The notes: a model not told the origin generated them from the letters alone. A stretch of 64,000 nt of DNA from Rhynchonema sp. JSB1_4 (GCA_030248065.1 JASAMV010002585.1:17195-81194); one strand, 5' to 3'. Shown: positions 35,905 to 48,110, numbered from the stretch's first letter. Translations and numbers: made by a program.

Positions 35905-37597
35905 CTGAAAAGGGCAGCGTTTAGAAAACAAACATTCTGACAATATTTTCACCACTGCGTTCATTTCAACAACTCATTTCGAATTTGCCAATTCTACCCT
36001 TCAGATTGGGTCGGTCGTTTTGATGGTCGAGTGCACAATTGGAAATTAATTTAGAAAATATAGGAAGCACCCCAGAAGGCAAAAACATGTGCTTTAGTGA
36101 ACTATGAGCTCCAAATTGTGCACTCGACATGAACTCGAGGTGAACTTCATAACAATACAACAGGACTAGGTCAACAAAAGGGGATGGCTCGGTTATTAGA
36201 CAAGCTACAGTATTCGAACGGGATTGGTTTTCAATCCCGGGATCGGGATCGGGACTGCGAGGTCTAATCCCGCAGACCAGAGTATAATAGTTTATTGGTC
36301 CTTGAATTCAAAGCTGCCCTGTATCATCAACGCTAAGCGATCAACCGGACACAATCAAACACGGCGGCGGTATTCACATTCCGAAAAATACCGAGCGTCA
36401 CTTGCTTGCTTGGTTGGTCAAGCGTTTTTCCTTCTAAAAAAGTGAATGCGAGCATACAAACAAGACAAATAAAATGGCAGCAAATATATTATCACCTGTG
36501 GTCAGCTCTGTATCCTGTCTTCCAGCGTCCCATTTCCTTTCGTTATCAATACTGGATATAATCAACAATCAATCAATACTGGAACATTGAAATTTTGCCA
36601 AAAAAGTTGAAGTATTGGGCGCAACGACCATTTTCTGGGCGCGGCGATCACTCGAATATTTGCGCATCATACCCACTAACTTGAAAGTGTGGTTATGGTG
36701 TTGTTCTGGTTGTGTTTAGTCTACTATAAATAAGTTTCACCTGTTTCACACCAGTATGTGCAAACACGCGGTGGTCGCCGGCAGTGGTCGCCAGCCCGAC
36801 TATATTTCCACTCGTATTGGTATTGGGCATTGGGTATTGTGCCCACCCGCATAGCTGCAGTTACGACGGCGGTGGATGACCCTTCTCTTTCCATGGATTG
36901 TGGAGGCTGGACGTGCCCGTGTTGGTGTGGTATCAATACCAGTTGATGGAAGGCTGGTTACCATTGTAGTCAGTACACCCTGCAGAGGCTCTGGGGGAAG
37001 ACTGTCACAAATTAAACGGTTTCATAATCAGCCTTCCCCCAGACCCCAATACCGAGAAGACTGCTTACGCGTAACTCTTGAGCTAGTGTAGCGCGCCGTA
37101 TCCGGTATTCACCATATCCGACACACTAAAATCAAAAGTGTTCAAAGTGTTTTTTCAAAAAATATCGAAAAATGTTTAAAATAACTTTTTTTATGCGATT
37201 TTGCGATTTTTTGCGTTTTTGCGATTTTGCGATTTTTTTTCATTTTGCGATGCTGAGACCACTTCTGGACCCATTTCATTTATCTACAATTATAATTCAA
37301 TTGAAAATTATTTAATATTGGCTGATGTTTCAGTGGCGCACCACACAATTTGTTCATCACTATTGTTTGTACTGCAATCACCGAAACATTTTTACCTTCA
37401 TGGCGAATGGCGAAAAGTGTGGGAGAATAATGAAAGCCGATCTTGAGACTGTTCCGAGCCTTGCCACATCATGGAACAACAATAAACGTCACGTCGCAAC
37501 TCGTTCAATGTTTGAACGAACGGCCAAATGCGTCTGTCTGGAAAAGTTTCCTTCATTATTGCATTGTTTTTCACCGAGATTTGATATCGAATATAAA
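35905..37597. other. Non-coding stretch upstream of gene A
   Basis: No supported gene. 36228-36258 has a GGGATCGGGATCGGGA run. 37195-37245 is a short GCGATTTT/GCGTTTTT tandem tract. The open frame running into gene A from 37325 has no conserved start or acceptor and is taken as 5' flank or UTR. Confidence 0.45.
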
Positions 37598-39251
37598 ATG
37601 AAACATCACCTACTTCTGCAAATCTCCATCATGCTTCATCGCCGACCGTGGCTGTGCACGTTGCTGATTGGCTGTTTGACAATTCAAACGCAAGTCAACG
37701 CAAGCGACACCCCAGAACAACAGGATGAGAAAAAAGGTATCGACTGCATATAAACCATCACTTAAATCAATTTTCGGTAAATCCAGTTTTCGTTAGTCAG
37801 ATATGGTGGCCAAAAACAGCAATAAGTTTCGAAGAATCCGATTCCAGCTAACGACTTGTGGCCGACGATGAGATGGGTGTTGCTGGGCGTGACCATGTTC
37901 TTTGTTGCATCGGCTGCAATGATTATCTGTTTGATCATAACCATGACTTGCACGGCAAAGGATCAATCGTGCGTGTTTTTCTTGCAATTGACAGTTGACA
38001 AACTTTACAATTAGTAATTTGTTGCGTTGTACATATTATTGATTTTCACTGTTCTTCAGGAACCCGTTCGCCATACCGAAATTCCGCAACAAACCAGCCG
38101 TGCAATCGCAGTCGAACGTGTTTGTGCCGGTTCCAATTGCAAGAACGCAAATTTTAAAAAATGTTCTAAGAATTTTTAGGCTATACGATCGTCGCGTCTA
38201 CCCCCAACAAGGTTACTACGGTTACCAGTCGCCACGGCCGAAACCCGAGCCATCGGGCTCAAATATACTCGAACGAATGAACAAAAAAGTTGCAAAGCTT
38301 GATCAAGACGTCAAAGTTTATGAAACATTGGTATGTGAGATTTTGGGATGATAATTCTGTGAGTTTTAATTAGTATTATCTGAACAGCAAACGAATCGTG
38401 GCGACAGCGTGTCAAAGTCGGCCAAATATGAGCCACGATCGGGCGCATATCAACCGGGTTGGCATTTTGCAAATTTTGATGTCTGAAAGAGTTTAAAAAA
38501 ATGATTTTATTCAGTTGGCGAAAAGTCGGTGTCGATGTCTGTGACGGAATCCCGCAGTGACAGATACGGGCATGGAGGGGCTGGAGACAGAAAGGTGACT
38601 GATTTTGTTAATTTTTTTTGTTTATTTATTAATTTTTATGACCTTTTTTGCTTTTGATTTTTGCTCATGCTTATGATCTAAAGGTTTTTGCACAATGATC
38701 GTTGCAGGTGACCGGCTTTGGTCGTGGTCCAGGTGGTGCGTACCAGGTGCCCCGTCGTCAAGTGCATCCGTATTACGGAGATCATCCTGGTTGGTGGTCA
38801 ATGTCTCCCGCTGCTTATATGGTGCTGATGAAACATCGGGTTTTGCAGAAAGTCGTGACGAGCGTTCGCGCACCAAATCGACCGATGTGACTCCGCCTAT
38901 CAACCCAGTAGGTCACTACCCAGCACGTGGCTTGACTCGATCCAGTACGGTCATTTTCTCTTTCGCTTGATTGACGTCGATTTTTCTTTCCACATTCTCT
39001 CATTGTTTCGCAGTCGATGCCCGACCCCAGCTGCATCGCAAAAGTGGCGGTCAATCGATCGACCACTCACATTCACACAAACGATCGTCGCCGTACATGA
39101 TGGTGCCGTTGGACGACACGCAGAGTGACAAGGTATACGGTGGGCCATCACAGACTACCGTAACCAAAACCAGCCGTAATCTTTAATTTAGTCGTTCCGA
39201 GCATACGGTGATCCGAACATGGTGCCTGCGTTTGGAAGGGTTGACTTTTGA
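37598..39251 (+). CDS. Gene A: novel single-pass membrane protein with long cytoplasmic tail
   Basis: Ten exons in phase: 37598-37736, 37848-37968, 38060-38119, 38180-38330, 38388-38457, 38515-38594, 38708-38789, 38849-38944, 39014-39132, 39192-39251 (325 residues). Residues 1-36 include a signal peptide (WLCTLLIGCLTI). A short acidic ectodomain of about 20 residues follows, then a TM (residues about 57-83, WVLLGVTMFFVASAAMIICL). The tail is Pro/Tyr/Gly/Ser-rich and basic, with YPQQGYYGY, PPINPVGHYPARG, an HSHSHKRSS patch and the end PAFGRVDF. The ATG is supported by its close match (MKHHLLL) to the two paralogues in the palindrome. Intron 7 is only 59 bases. Type I topology is inferred; no known family recognised. 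Confidence 0.78.
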
Positions 39252-39765
39252 AAGCAAGACCAAGACAGTGACTTCACTCAGTAACATTTTCATACCAAAA
39301 GCGACATTCTTTGCCGCAGTATTTACGTATGTTATTATATTTGGCGTAAAAGCAACGGAATCTGAGCCTTACATCCCATTGCATTTCCTGTAGCTGTGAC
39401 ATTCAACTCTGTCGGGTTCAGAATCCTTTGAACACTACGGAACTATTGAAATTACGAGATTCAATTAGGATGAACCGAATTATGTATGTGTCAAAGATTA
39501 ATTGATTTTTCGTTCCAGTTATCAGACGTGTGTGACATTGATGCCTTACTGTAAAAATTGATGTGGCGTGTGTGTGCGTGTATTTTTTCATTGAAGAAAC
39601 GTGGATTTGAATGAATCAATCTTTATGATTAACGACCCAGATGGCGTGTGCATTGCATCAAACATCAAACAAATCCGGGCCTATCGTTTCATTCATTATT
39701 TTCTACCGATTTACGCAACGTTTTGCACTGTTCACAGTATTCACATACGAATCGAAGGCATCATC

Positions 39766-42700
39766 ATGTCACAACGTCGACCAAATTTGATTCTGACTAT
39801 CGTAATCCTGATGCTGATATCGGGCACAGGCGTCGGAGCCACTCCGCGTCCAAAAAGTAACGCCCCACATCTGGAACCAAATGAAACGGAGACCCGAAAA
39901 TGTTGGTTTCCAAAATTTATTCCAAATTTACCTTCATATTCCAATTCCACATATTTTTGTACGTTTCAGTCTCCAAGCCATGGATTGTATTCGGCTGTCT
40001 AGCCGCAATGACTCTGTTGGCGTTGGCTGCAGTGGGCGGTCTCACCTATCGCTACTTCATGTTGGAGGGCGTCAGTCAAATTCAGGTGCCCGACATCGGT
40101 CTGCGAGTGGGTCGCAACGCCAGATGGGACCGACTTATGGATCGATGGATGGGCATGGATCCCGATAACATCGCCAGAATACAGGCCGAACTCCGAAGGG
40201 TTGGTCTGCTTTCTTGTAGACATTTATCCCATGTAAAAAGTTTGGCACGATGTACCACGTGGTTGACGTACGCGCATACAGGAGCCCAGGGTTGGGCAAA
40301 AAAAACTTTTAAAAAAAAAATTTTTTTTTAAAAAAAGGTTTTTGAAAAATTTTTTTTTAAAAAAAAATTTTTTTTAATTTTTCGGGGGAGCAAAATATTC
40401 TAAAACGTCCAAAAATGGCCTTTTTGGGGGTTATTTTTTGTCATTTTTTCTCAAGGGTCGAAAAATTTTCTTCACAAAATCACCTTTGGGGCATGTATTT
40501 GGTACCTAACATACCCCAATACCTTCCCGTGATACATGGGACACAGTATGCATGTACCTACATGGTACTTCGATGTCATGACCCATCAGGTCGGTCATAT
40601 ACGATTCAGCTACCCGACAAGTATTTCTGCAGCTTATATTCTCAATTCTGTGTGGTTTATAAGTGAATCTTGCTTATTCGGCCACAAACTGTTGTGTCCG
40701 ATACCACAGAGCAGCAATCATCGGTCCATATCAAGCACAGACCGAAATGACGTAAACACTCTTCATAAGTGATGCAAACCAAGTCACAAAAGTGACTTGT
40801 CAATTAAAGTTGCATTTTTTCGCGATTTTGCGCGTTTTTTAGGCAAATTTGGTAAAATTTCCCCGAATCTCAGACTTTTAAAAAAAATTTTTTTTAAATT
40901 TTTTTTTTAAACTTGTTTAAAAAAATTTTTTCCAACCCTGCAGGAGCCAGCAGTGGATGAGCAATACCCGATGGAACCACAATACGCGGCGTTGAATCCG
41001 GGGACATTGGCTCGCGTCGTGCAAATGTCCCGGATGGACAACAACTACAACAATCCGTACGAGAATACGAACAACCCTAAATGTGACGTGAAACTGGAGA
41101 AGAAACCGGAGGAGCCGAAAGTGCGGTAAGTCAGCTTTGTTCACTGCTGCTTAATGTGTATCAATTGCTGTGAAATATTCTGCCATTTTATATTAATTTA
41201 ACAGTCTTGCCACCGAGCAGCAGCAATATCCCGTATCGAAAACGGTGGCAGGCGCTTTGCCGCACTTGGCCGTCATAGATGGAGACCCATACCGTAACCC
41301 GTACGATGGAACGGTTGGCGGAATGACTGTTGTGAATAAAGCAACTTGTGAAAAATAACCTAATAGACATTTGAACATTTTCAGGACGCTTCTTCAATAA
41401 CTGGTCAAAGTTGGACCGATTCGGGAACCGCTAGCGTGAGTTTCACAGTTCGCCAAATTTTTGACAATAAATATTCAAACAGGCCCGCGCGCATTTAGGC
41501 CTATCCAGCGCTGTCGACCAACCAAGCGCCGCTCCGTGTTGTGCACGTGCCGAACACGGACACAATGGCGGGCTTGTTGACGATGGCAGTGCTCGACCAA
41601 GGCGAATACCGTAACCCGTACTACAAGCGCGTGCCAAATTGTCGTGTCGCATTGACCGGTGGTGATGGGGTATGCAAGTCACACACGAGCAGTTGTCACC
41701 ACGTGACACGGTGTCCATCTTTTCAGTCCGACTTGAGCAGCTCGGGTTCGTCGTCCGTTGTCTCCCTGCCGCGTCCGCCTGATGTCAGGAGATACGAGTG
41801 CGAAACTGAATCCAAGAGCGAAAAGGTGCTGTTCATTAAAAAAGTCCCGACGTTGGAAATTCTTGCAATTTTATTGATTTCAGAAGAGGAGACGAAGCAG
41901 GTCGAGGTCGAAATCGAAGGATTCAGACGAGGACAAGACCAAATCGAGCGAAGACGCGCAGGAGGCTGAGAAGTTGAAGGATATGGTTGGATTTTTATAA
42001 AACTTATGTTTCGTTCATAAGACTACAACGAATTCCCTTGATTATTCAGGATGAGAGTTTCACCAAAGATAGTTCGTTGTCTAGTAGCTCGAGTTCGGAC
42101 GAAGACGACGACTTCGGTGGAGAAAAAGTTCGGCCCAATTTTCAAAATTAATTTCCCGTGACTGATCAAAAGTTTAATTGATCAAGGATTATATTTCGTT
42201 TATTTTTTAACCCTTTGGGTTGTCAACCAACGCCGTAGGCTCCTCGATATTCAGGGTAAAATTGGCGATTTGGACGATTTATCCAAGTCGAGTTCAAGCT
42301 CTGATGAAGACGATGAAGATTTCACAAAATTGCCCGGTTTCGTCGCCAAACCACCCGAATCGGGCGTATCGTCGACCGAGGAGGAGGAAGGAGGTATGCA
42401 TTGGTGATACAGTCCGTGACGAATTATGTGGACTTTTTCAACGCCGCCGCGCGCGCGCGGCAAGCGTTGTGCATATTAGGGTGCACCACAAGGGTAGGTA
42501 GACTTTTCAGAAAAAAATCCTATAATTGGAGGTAACGGATGGACTTTGTGGTCTACCGTTGACAAATTATGTGCATAGCCAGGATTTAGCCACTGTCCAA
42601 ATTTGGGTAAATTTTAGCCTGCCATACGCTGTACGTAGCCATTTTTGTGATTATCGATTGATGCCGCGAGCGCGCGGCGCGCGCTACTTTTGCCTCGCTG

Positions 42701-45509
42701 TTAGAGCCGGTTATTGATTGTGTGCTGCATTCTTATATGCACAACGCTTGCCGCGCGCGCGGCGGCGTTGAAAAGCGTCCACATAATTCGTCACGGACTG
42801 TATTTGAATTGCTAAAGCAGGCAAACATCAAAGGTGGTCACAAACTTTATGATCGAGTCGGTCCGGTCTGGTTTTGCTTTGATCACGTGACTTGTGGTCT
42901 TGAGTTTGAGGCAACCGCACAGTTATTTCAAGGTTTACTGGTGCCTCTCCTGCTAATTTTGTTGACCCTTCGCGTGAACGTTTATGCCAGATGGTCCGTA
43001 TTAAAAAGTCACGTGACTGGGGTAAAACCGGGCCGGATCGATTATCAACAAACTTGACATCAGCGCATTGTTTCAGAACCTGCCAAGTTGGCTAAAGGCC
43101 AACTGCCCATCGACCCCGAGTCTCTGGCATTTATGTTGACGAGTTTGGCGCATCGCAAGAAGGGCTACAGCACACCGTATGCCGATGACAGGGGCAAAGC
43201 GGCCAAGACAAAGGGTGTGAAACTGGTGAAAAAGAGTGCCAGACACGAACTGGCTGAAAGGTGGGATTTGCAAATGTTGAATACACAGTGTCCGCGATCT
43301 TGATGTGGTCAATAAGTGAAACCGTCAAGAAAGAGAATTGTTTTAACAAAATTTTGGTTTCCCGTTTCCTATTGATCTCTTATTTACCACTGCGTTGTGA
43401 ACATTCTTTGTTGTGATCGAAAATGACAGATGGACCGCCATGTATAATAAGAATTTCCAGTCGCGCATCGGCTGAAACAGCCATGGACTTTGACGCACCT
43501 GACAAGGAGGACGAAGAAAAGAAGAATAAGAAAGAGGAAAAATCGGTGCGATCGGAGAGAAAAAAGGAGAGGGAAAGGGAGCAAAGAAAGCGTCGATCTG
43601 ACAAGAAGGTTGGTCTCATTAGGGACAAAATTGTTTGCATAACCGAGCTCGATAATCTAACCGGATCCATGCCTGGGATTTGCCTGGTGGTATTGGTAGC
43701 ACAATTGCTATATAAGAATTCATCAAAATCCATCCTGATTTTCACATCCAGTCACTCTTAACTGCTGTGCTATTTGTGATTCTCACAAAGCATTTTCAGC
43801 TGAAAATAATCTAGCAGATCAACCACGTTGCCGCAGGTCTGAAACATTCTCTTTACTACATGCTTTGTGTGCGATCACGCAACGCAACGTCATTGCCCCG
43901 TCACTGTCCCTCTTTACGATTCAGGAAAAAAAGTTGACCAATTCTTATGAAGTCATTGTGCTACCAATACTAACTTTTTCGAGTTGAGGATATTACGCGA
44001 TTAGTGGTGACAAAAATTTTTACGAGTGTGTGGACGCAAAAGTTCTTTATCATCAGTCGCAGTGGTGCCAGCACTACATTAGAAACAAAAATCTAACGTG
44101 CGTGACCAGATCACGTCCTTGCTTGATCACCACACTATCATTTTTTTAAGTTTCTCAAATTGCATGCAGAAATACGATAGCGAAGAGCAAGAAAGTGCGA
44201 GTCGAGCCAGCTCCGACAGTCGACCTCGTGACATGCCGCCGACGACGGATGAGGAGGAGGAGGGACTGGCTCGTAGTCCACCCGATGAACAGAAAAGTGC
44301 TCGATCGGCAAGGGTATACGTAGACTGGGGTGATGTTTCATTGAGCTAAATAAATTCACCAAATGTGAGTACGGTAGGCCTAGGCCATCCTTATAGTGAC
44401 AGGACCGGGACTCGCTATGTTCGGATCGAACACTATGAAGAATATTCCTTTCATTCTCGTAGTTATGTAGAACGTTAACAGCAGATCGGGGAGAAATATT
44501 GCTTGTGGTCATGCGGAGGCTACAGTTGTATAGAGGGTAACACCGCCTAATAATTTTGGAAAGTGGGAGCAGACGTAAAGATTGAGCACGCAAAAGCACA
44601 AGAAAATTGCCTGTATACATGCATACACATCAGCATATTATGTACCTGTGTGTACGCAGTGGTGTTCGCTTTTTCGCTGTTGTTATCATGTCCACCAGGC
44701 CGAAACGGTGACCTTAAAAACTAAAAACGACAAATAACTCAGGGTTCAATGCGCGTTGACAAACCCGTGGTCGCTCAACCGTTGTTCCAGCGCACGGCCA
44801 GTGTGAAAGGGGCTACGATAGCTGATATGGTTGGAATGGCTCTGGTGGGGGGTTACGATAATCCGTATCCCGAACAAGAGGGCGCTACCGTTGTGCTGAA
44901 AGATGAGGTTAGAATTTTCAGAGAACTTTTGCCCGAGGTCGACTCTAGGACGAGATGGTAAAAATGTGCTTGATAATTCAGGAAAGCGGAAGTGGGGATC
45001 GCGATGAGGAGAAATCGAAATACGAGAAAAAAGAGAGAAAAGAAAAGAAGGAGAAGAAACGGGAGAAAGAGGAAAAAGAGGAACGAAAGAAAGAGAAAGA
45101 GTCATCGCCAGAAGACGAAGACGAGAAGCCAGCGAAGGAAGAAAAGAAGAAAAAGAAGAGGGATAAAGAAAAGGAAAAAGAAAAGGACGAAAACAAAAAG
45201 GAAAAAAGAGAAAAAGAAGAGAAAGAAAAAGAAACCAAGTCGGCATCAGATGAAGATATTGAATCAAAATTGAAAGCGCCCGAAAGCACTTCGACGTCCG
45301 TTTCCTCCCTCTTATCCTCGGCTTCGTCGGAGGTTGAAGAAAAGCCGCCGCCAAAATCCGAATACATCTCGACAAGCGACCAGAAACCGCCGAAGAATGA
45401 AGACAAAGGCGATAAATCGGTGATGAAAACCATAATGAAGACGCTCCGACTAAAACCGTCAAAAGAGGATCAGACCAAAGAGTCGGAGGATGAAGCGAAG
45501 AAGGAATAA
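39766..45509 (+). CDS. Gene B: novel 821-residue membrane protein with NPY repeats and Lys/Glu tail
   Basis: Fifteen exons keep phase: 39766-39901, 39970-40199, 40944-41125, 41205-41313, 41385-41435, 41499-41669, 41727-41825, 41884-41985, 42050-42127, 42255-42393, 43077-43260, 43461-43608, 44170-44313, 44743-44907, 44982-45509. Signal peptide (residues 1-26, LILTIVILMLISG), NET sequon, TM about 50-70 (WIVFGCLAAMTLLALAAVGG). The tail repeats an NPY-type motif: NNPYEN, YRNPYDG, YRNPYYK, YSTPYAD, YDNPYPE. Then come a KRRRSRSRSKSKDSDED patch, three acidic Ser clusters, and a 176-residue last exon of alternating Lys/Glu, probably a highly charged helix, ending TMKTLRLKPSKED-like and DEAKKE. Begins 514 bases after gene A on the same strand. 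Introns carry two MITEs (40287, 42410). NPY could be an endocytosis or PTB-type signal; function unknown. Confidence 0.8.
40287..40940. mobile_element. hAT-like MITE inserted at the gene B exon 3 acceptor
   Basis: TIRs CAGGGTTGGGCAAAAA and TTTTTTCCAACCCTG, with A/T-homopolymer palindromes beside each end. The 8-bp duplication CAGGAGCC flanks it (40279-40286 and 40941-40948). 654 bp. The duplicated bases contain the AG splice acceptor of exon 3, so an acceptor-like CAG|GAGCC exists on both sides of the insertion. Confidence 0.9.
42410..42800. mobile_element. Tc1/mariner-type MITE in gene B intron 10
   Basis: Starts CAGTCCGTGACGAATTATGT and ends with the complement, with TA on both sides (42408-42409 and 42801-42802). 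About 75-base arms that include a GCCGCGCGCGCGG tract. 391 bp, no coding capacity. Confidence 0.85.
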
Positions 45510-46644
45510 AAATAATAAGATAAATAGAAATAAGCAGAAGAAAGAACATTGTTTTAATTGGACAATTATATGAATGATTTGAATTTTGTTTCAGTGATTT
45601 CTTTTCATCGTATCTGCTTTCGTTTCTGCGACATCTGTGCAAATGATAGTATATTGGTCTGAGAACATCTGTGTCGATAAATATTTTCACTGCAAATATC
45701 GTTACGAGGAAGTTTCACAGATCCATCAGCCACCTACAGCGGCGTTCTTGGAACAAAGTCGTGCCAGAGTGGCAACGGGAGGAATTTTCGAAACGGTGTA
45801 AAGGTCAGTTGGGCGTAATGGTCTGTGTAAAGTTCGGTCGAAAGCTCGGTCGGCGTAGCTCGGTGTAAACGTGAAAGATTGGGTGATATTTTCGAAACGG
45901 TGTAAAGGTGAGTTGGATGTAAAGGTCGGTGTAAGCTCAATCGAAAGCTCGGTCGGTGTCAGCTTGGTGTAAACATGAAACATTGCCTGCTGTTAACGTG
46001 GAATGTTTCATGTTTACACCGAGCTTACATCGACTGAGCTTTCGGCCGAGCTTACACCGACCTTCACACCCAACTCACCTTTACACCGTTTCCAAAATAT
46101 CACCCATAGCCTGTTATTAACGTGGAATGTTTCAAGTTTACACCGAGGTCTCTCACACTGAGCTGTCGACCGAGCTTTCCACCGACCTTTACACCCAACT
46201 GACCTTTACACCGTTTCGAAAATATCACCCAACGTCGGTATGACCCTGCGGGCACGTGTCAAAATTACGATTTCTAGAAAGATTATAAAAAAATTAAATA
46301 TATCATGTTTCAGAGTTTATTTGTGAACCAATTTGTGCTGCAGAATAAATTCGGTTATCACATTTAATCAGATGGAATGATCAAAATTTTGGTCCGTAAT
46401 TCGATGGGGGCTTTATCGTATTTTTTTCGAGTAACTTACCAACAATATTATTATGGTATTATCAACAATTTACTTTTTTCTTATTCGTTTGTCCCTGGTG
46501 CTGGTTGTTGTTCTTGTCTTGCTCATTGCATCCATAACAAGTTCGTAATCGTCGTCCGTGCCTACCAACAGCAATTATTCAATTTTAATTTGAAACATGT
46601 ATTCTTGGTTGTCAAATTGATCAAGCTGTTCGATCGGCCAACCT
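45510..46644. other. Gene B 3' flank up to gene C, including a tandem-inverted repeat
   Basis: No gene supported. 45785-46235 is a repeat hairpin (separate entry). 46236-46644 is AT-rich with no coding signal, and must contain the 3' UTR of the left gene C copy. Confidence 0.45.
45785..46235. repeat. Tandemly duplicated units in inverted orientation (large hairpin)
   Basis: Two units of about 115-125 bases, each with AAACGGTGTAAAGGT and GAAAGCTCGGTCGG, are followed by two units in reverse complement (ACCTTTACACCGTTT). The axis is near 46000, around GTTAACGTGGAATGTTTCA, which itself recurs at 46111-46130. The four-copy head-to-head structure could fold into a long hairpin. No target duplication noticed. 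Confidence 0.75.
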
Positions 46645-47507
46645 TCAGCTGTATGAAAACGGCCGTCTATCGCTGATCTTCGAGCTACACATTCTAATGG
46701 TTTTGGTCTGTGCATTGGAATTTATTCGTGGTCGGTTATAAACCAATACAATAAATTGAATTTCAGTTAACCTTTTCGGCTTGATTTTTTTCGAGCTTCT
46801 GCCAGTCGTGGCCAGTGTGTATTCTTCGAACACATCCACTCGATCCCGATCTGTGCCGCTCGACTTGGCGGATCTCGTTTTGGTTCGTTGTCTGTTATCA
46901 GTCGCTGTGTCCGTGTGTCGATCGGTGGCTGTGACGTGCGTGCAACGACACGCAATGTACACGATCAATGTGATCAGGGTGATTAGGAATACAGCGAATA
47001 GCGATAGAAGGCAGATGAAACCGAACATCAGCATCGGATCGGTCGTGTCCTCGGTGTCGTGCGCCGAAATCGTGCTGGTGGATGGTACTGAAATGCAGTT
47101 GATTGGTTCAACAATTAATTGTGTGGTTAACTGATGATTTATTCAATGACTGAGTGATTGCTTGATTGAATGATTGGATGGTTAATTATTGAATGGCTGA
47201 TTGATCGATTGATAGGCTCAACCAAACTTACAGCGAATATCTCCATCCAATGTTGTCGCAGGCAATGTTGTCACTGTAGCAGAAATGATCAAGAGCAGAA
47301 AATGATAAATTAAACTTAATTGGTGATTATTATTATTATGGAAGAACATGCTGATGTTTTCAAATCATAAAAAACCTGTTGCGCAAGTTCAGTAAGTTTC
47401 AACTCAGCCGAGATAACAAATACTGTACATACTATGTAACACACCCAGCCAGACACGTGCACGCGTGCCAATTCAGTGTCCCCCAAGATGCTTCCAATAC
47501 GTTTCAT
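46645..47507 (-). CDS. Gene C, left copy: small single-pass membrane protein
   Basis: Exons, 5' to 3': first exon from ATG 47507 (donor uncertain, about 47400-47430), 47273-47232, 47087-46772, 46693-46645. The N-terminus has a hydrophobic stretch (WVCYIVCTVFVIS) suitable as a signal peptide. A short Thr/Ser-rich ectodomain follows (TTLPATTLDGDIR, then STSTISAHDTEDTTD). The TM is LMFGFICLLSLFAVFLITL plus further hydrophobics. A Cys pair and a basic Thr/Arg/Ser-rich tail follow, with KSSGTDRDRVDVFEEY. The last exon (acceptor ATTAG) adds 15 residues. It occupies the position relative to A' that gene B has relative to A, but no clear sequence homology with B was seen. Phase and length agree except for the first donor. 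Confidence 0.6.
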
Positions 47508-47959
47508 CAATCGCACATTTTTTCAGTGAAAATTCGCACATAATGTCCCAGGAAAGCATCAAATTTCGCACACAGAAAATAAAGAACTGCAAGATTTGTC
47601 ACGCACATAATTTTTGTTCACCATCTCTATAAAATCGAATCTCATAATTTCAGTTCTTTTTGAGTTTGTAAATTTGCCTTTTTCTGAACTCAAGAACAAT
47701 TATAATCGCTTAACTGTTGCACAAAAATTACTCTTGAATTATGCATACCACTAACAAGATCAAAGTTACACTTATATGCATAAATAGAAATTGCCTACGG
47801 AGAAACAAATGCTTTTTTTGGTCAAGCAGCAAATCAAACAAACAAAGCTGTCCCATTTGGGTTGAAGTCATAGTTCTGGCTCTGGGGGCACTTTCTGTTC
47901 TGTACAATTATAAAAACTTACAATTTGTAAGTTTTTGGTTTTATCATATTTTTTTCGAT

Positions 47960-48110
47960 TTCGTTGCTTCCGTTCGTTCGACCAGCGTGAAAGGTGGTCT
48001 AATAGGCTATGTGGGTGGACCCCTGGTCGAGGTCGAAGCCAAGAAACAGGTGCCAGAAAGTATGACTGATACAGAAAGCGACCGTACAATTTGTAACTCG
48101 TTACAATTGG
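47960..48110 (+). other. Coding-like segment resembling a gene B exon, antisense to the A/C block
   Basis: Between the 3' end of A' and the start of C, the plus strand of the left arm encodes TSVKGGLIGYVGGPLVEVEA. This resembles TASVKGATIADMVGMALVGG of gene B exon 14. A donor (CAG|GTGCCA) follows at 48050. The mirror lies at about 62954-63104 on the minus strand. No partner exons found; probably a relic. Confidence 0.3.

Noticed and set aside
35740..35964. Assignment of the orphan exon to a ribosome-biogenesis protein
   Set aside because: A faint resemblance of the TTVTIGKF region was considered, but the match is too short and the rest does not agree, so no name is given.
38702..38890. 62-codon frame repeated at 62210 and 48666
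   Set aside because: The first part is gene A exon 7, but the frame then runs through the 59-bp intron to a stop. Splicing to 38849 restores a longer frame shared by all copies.
44978..45690. Long minus-strand open frames (151 and 314 codons) opposite gene B
   Set aside because: They are the antisense of the Lys/Glu-rich last exon; AG-rich codons read as Phe/Ser/Leu on the other strand. No family similarity or splice context.
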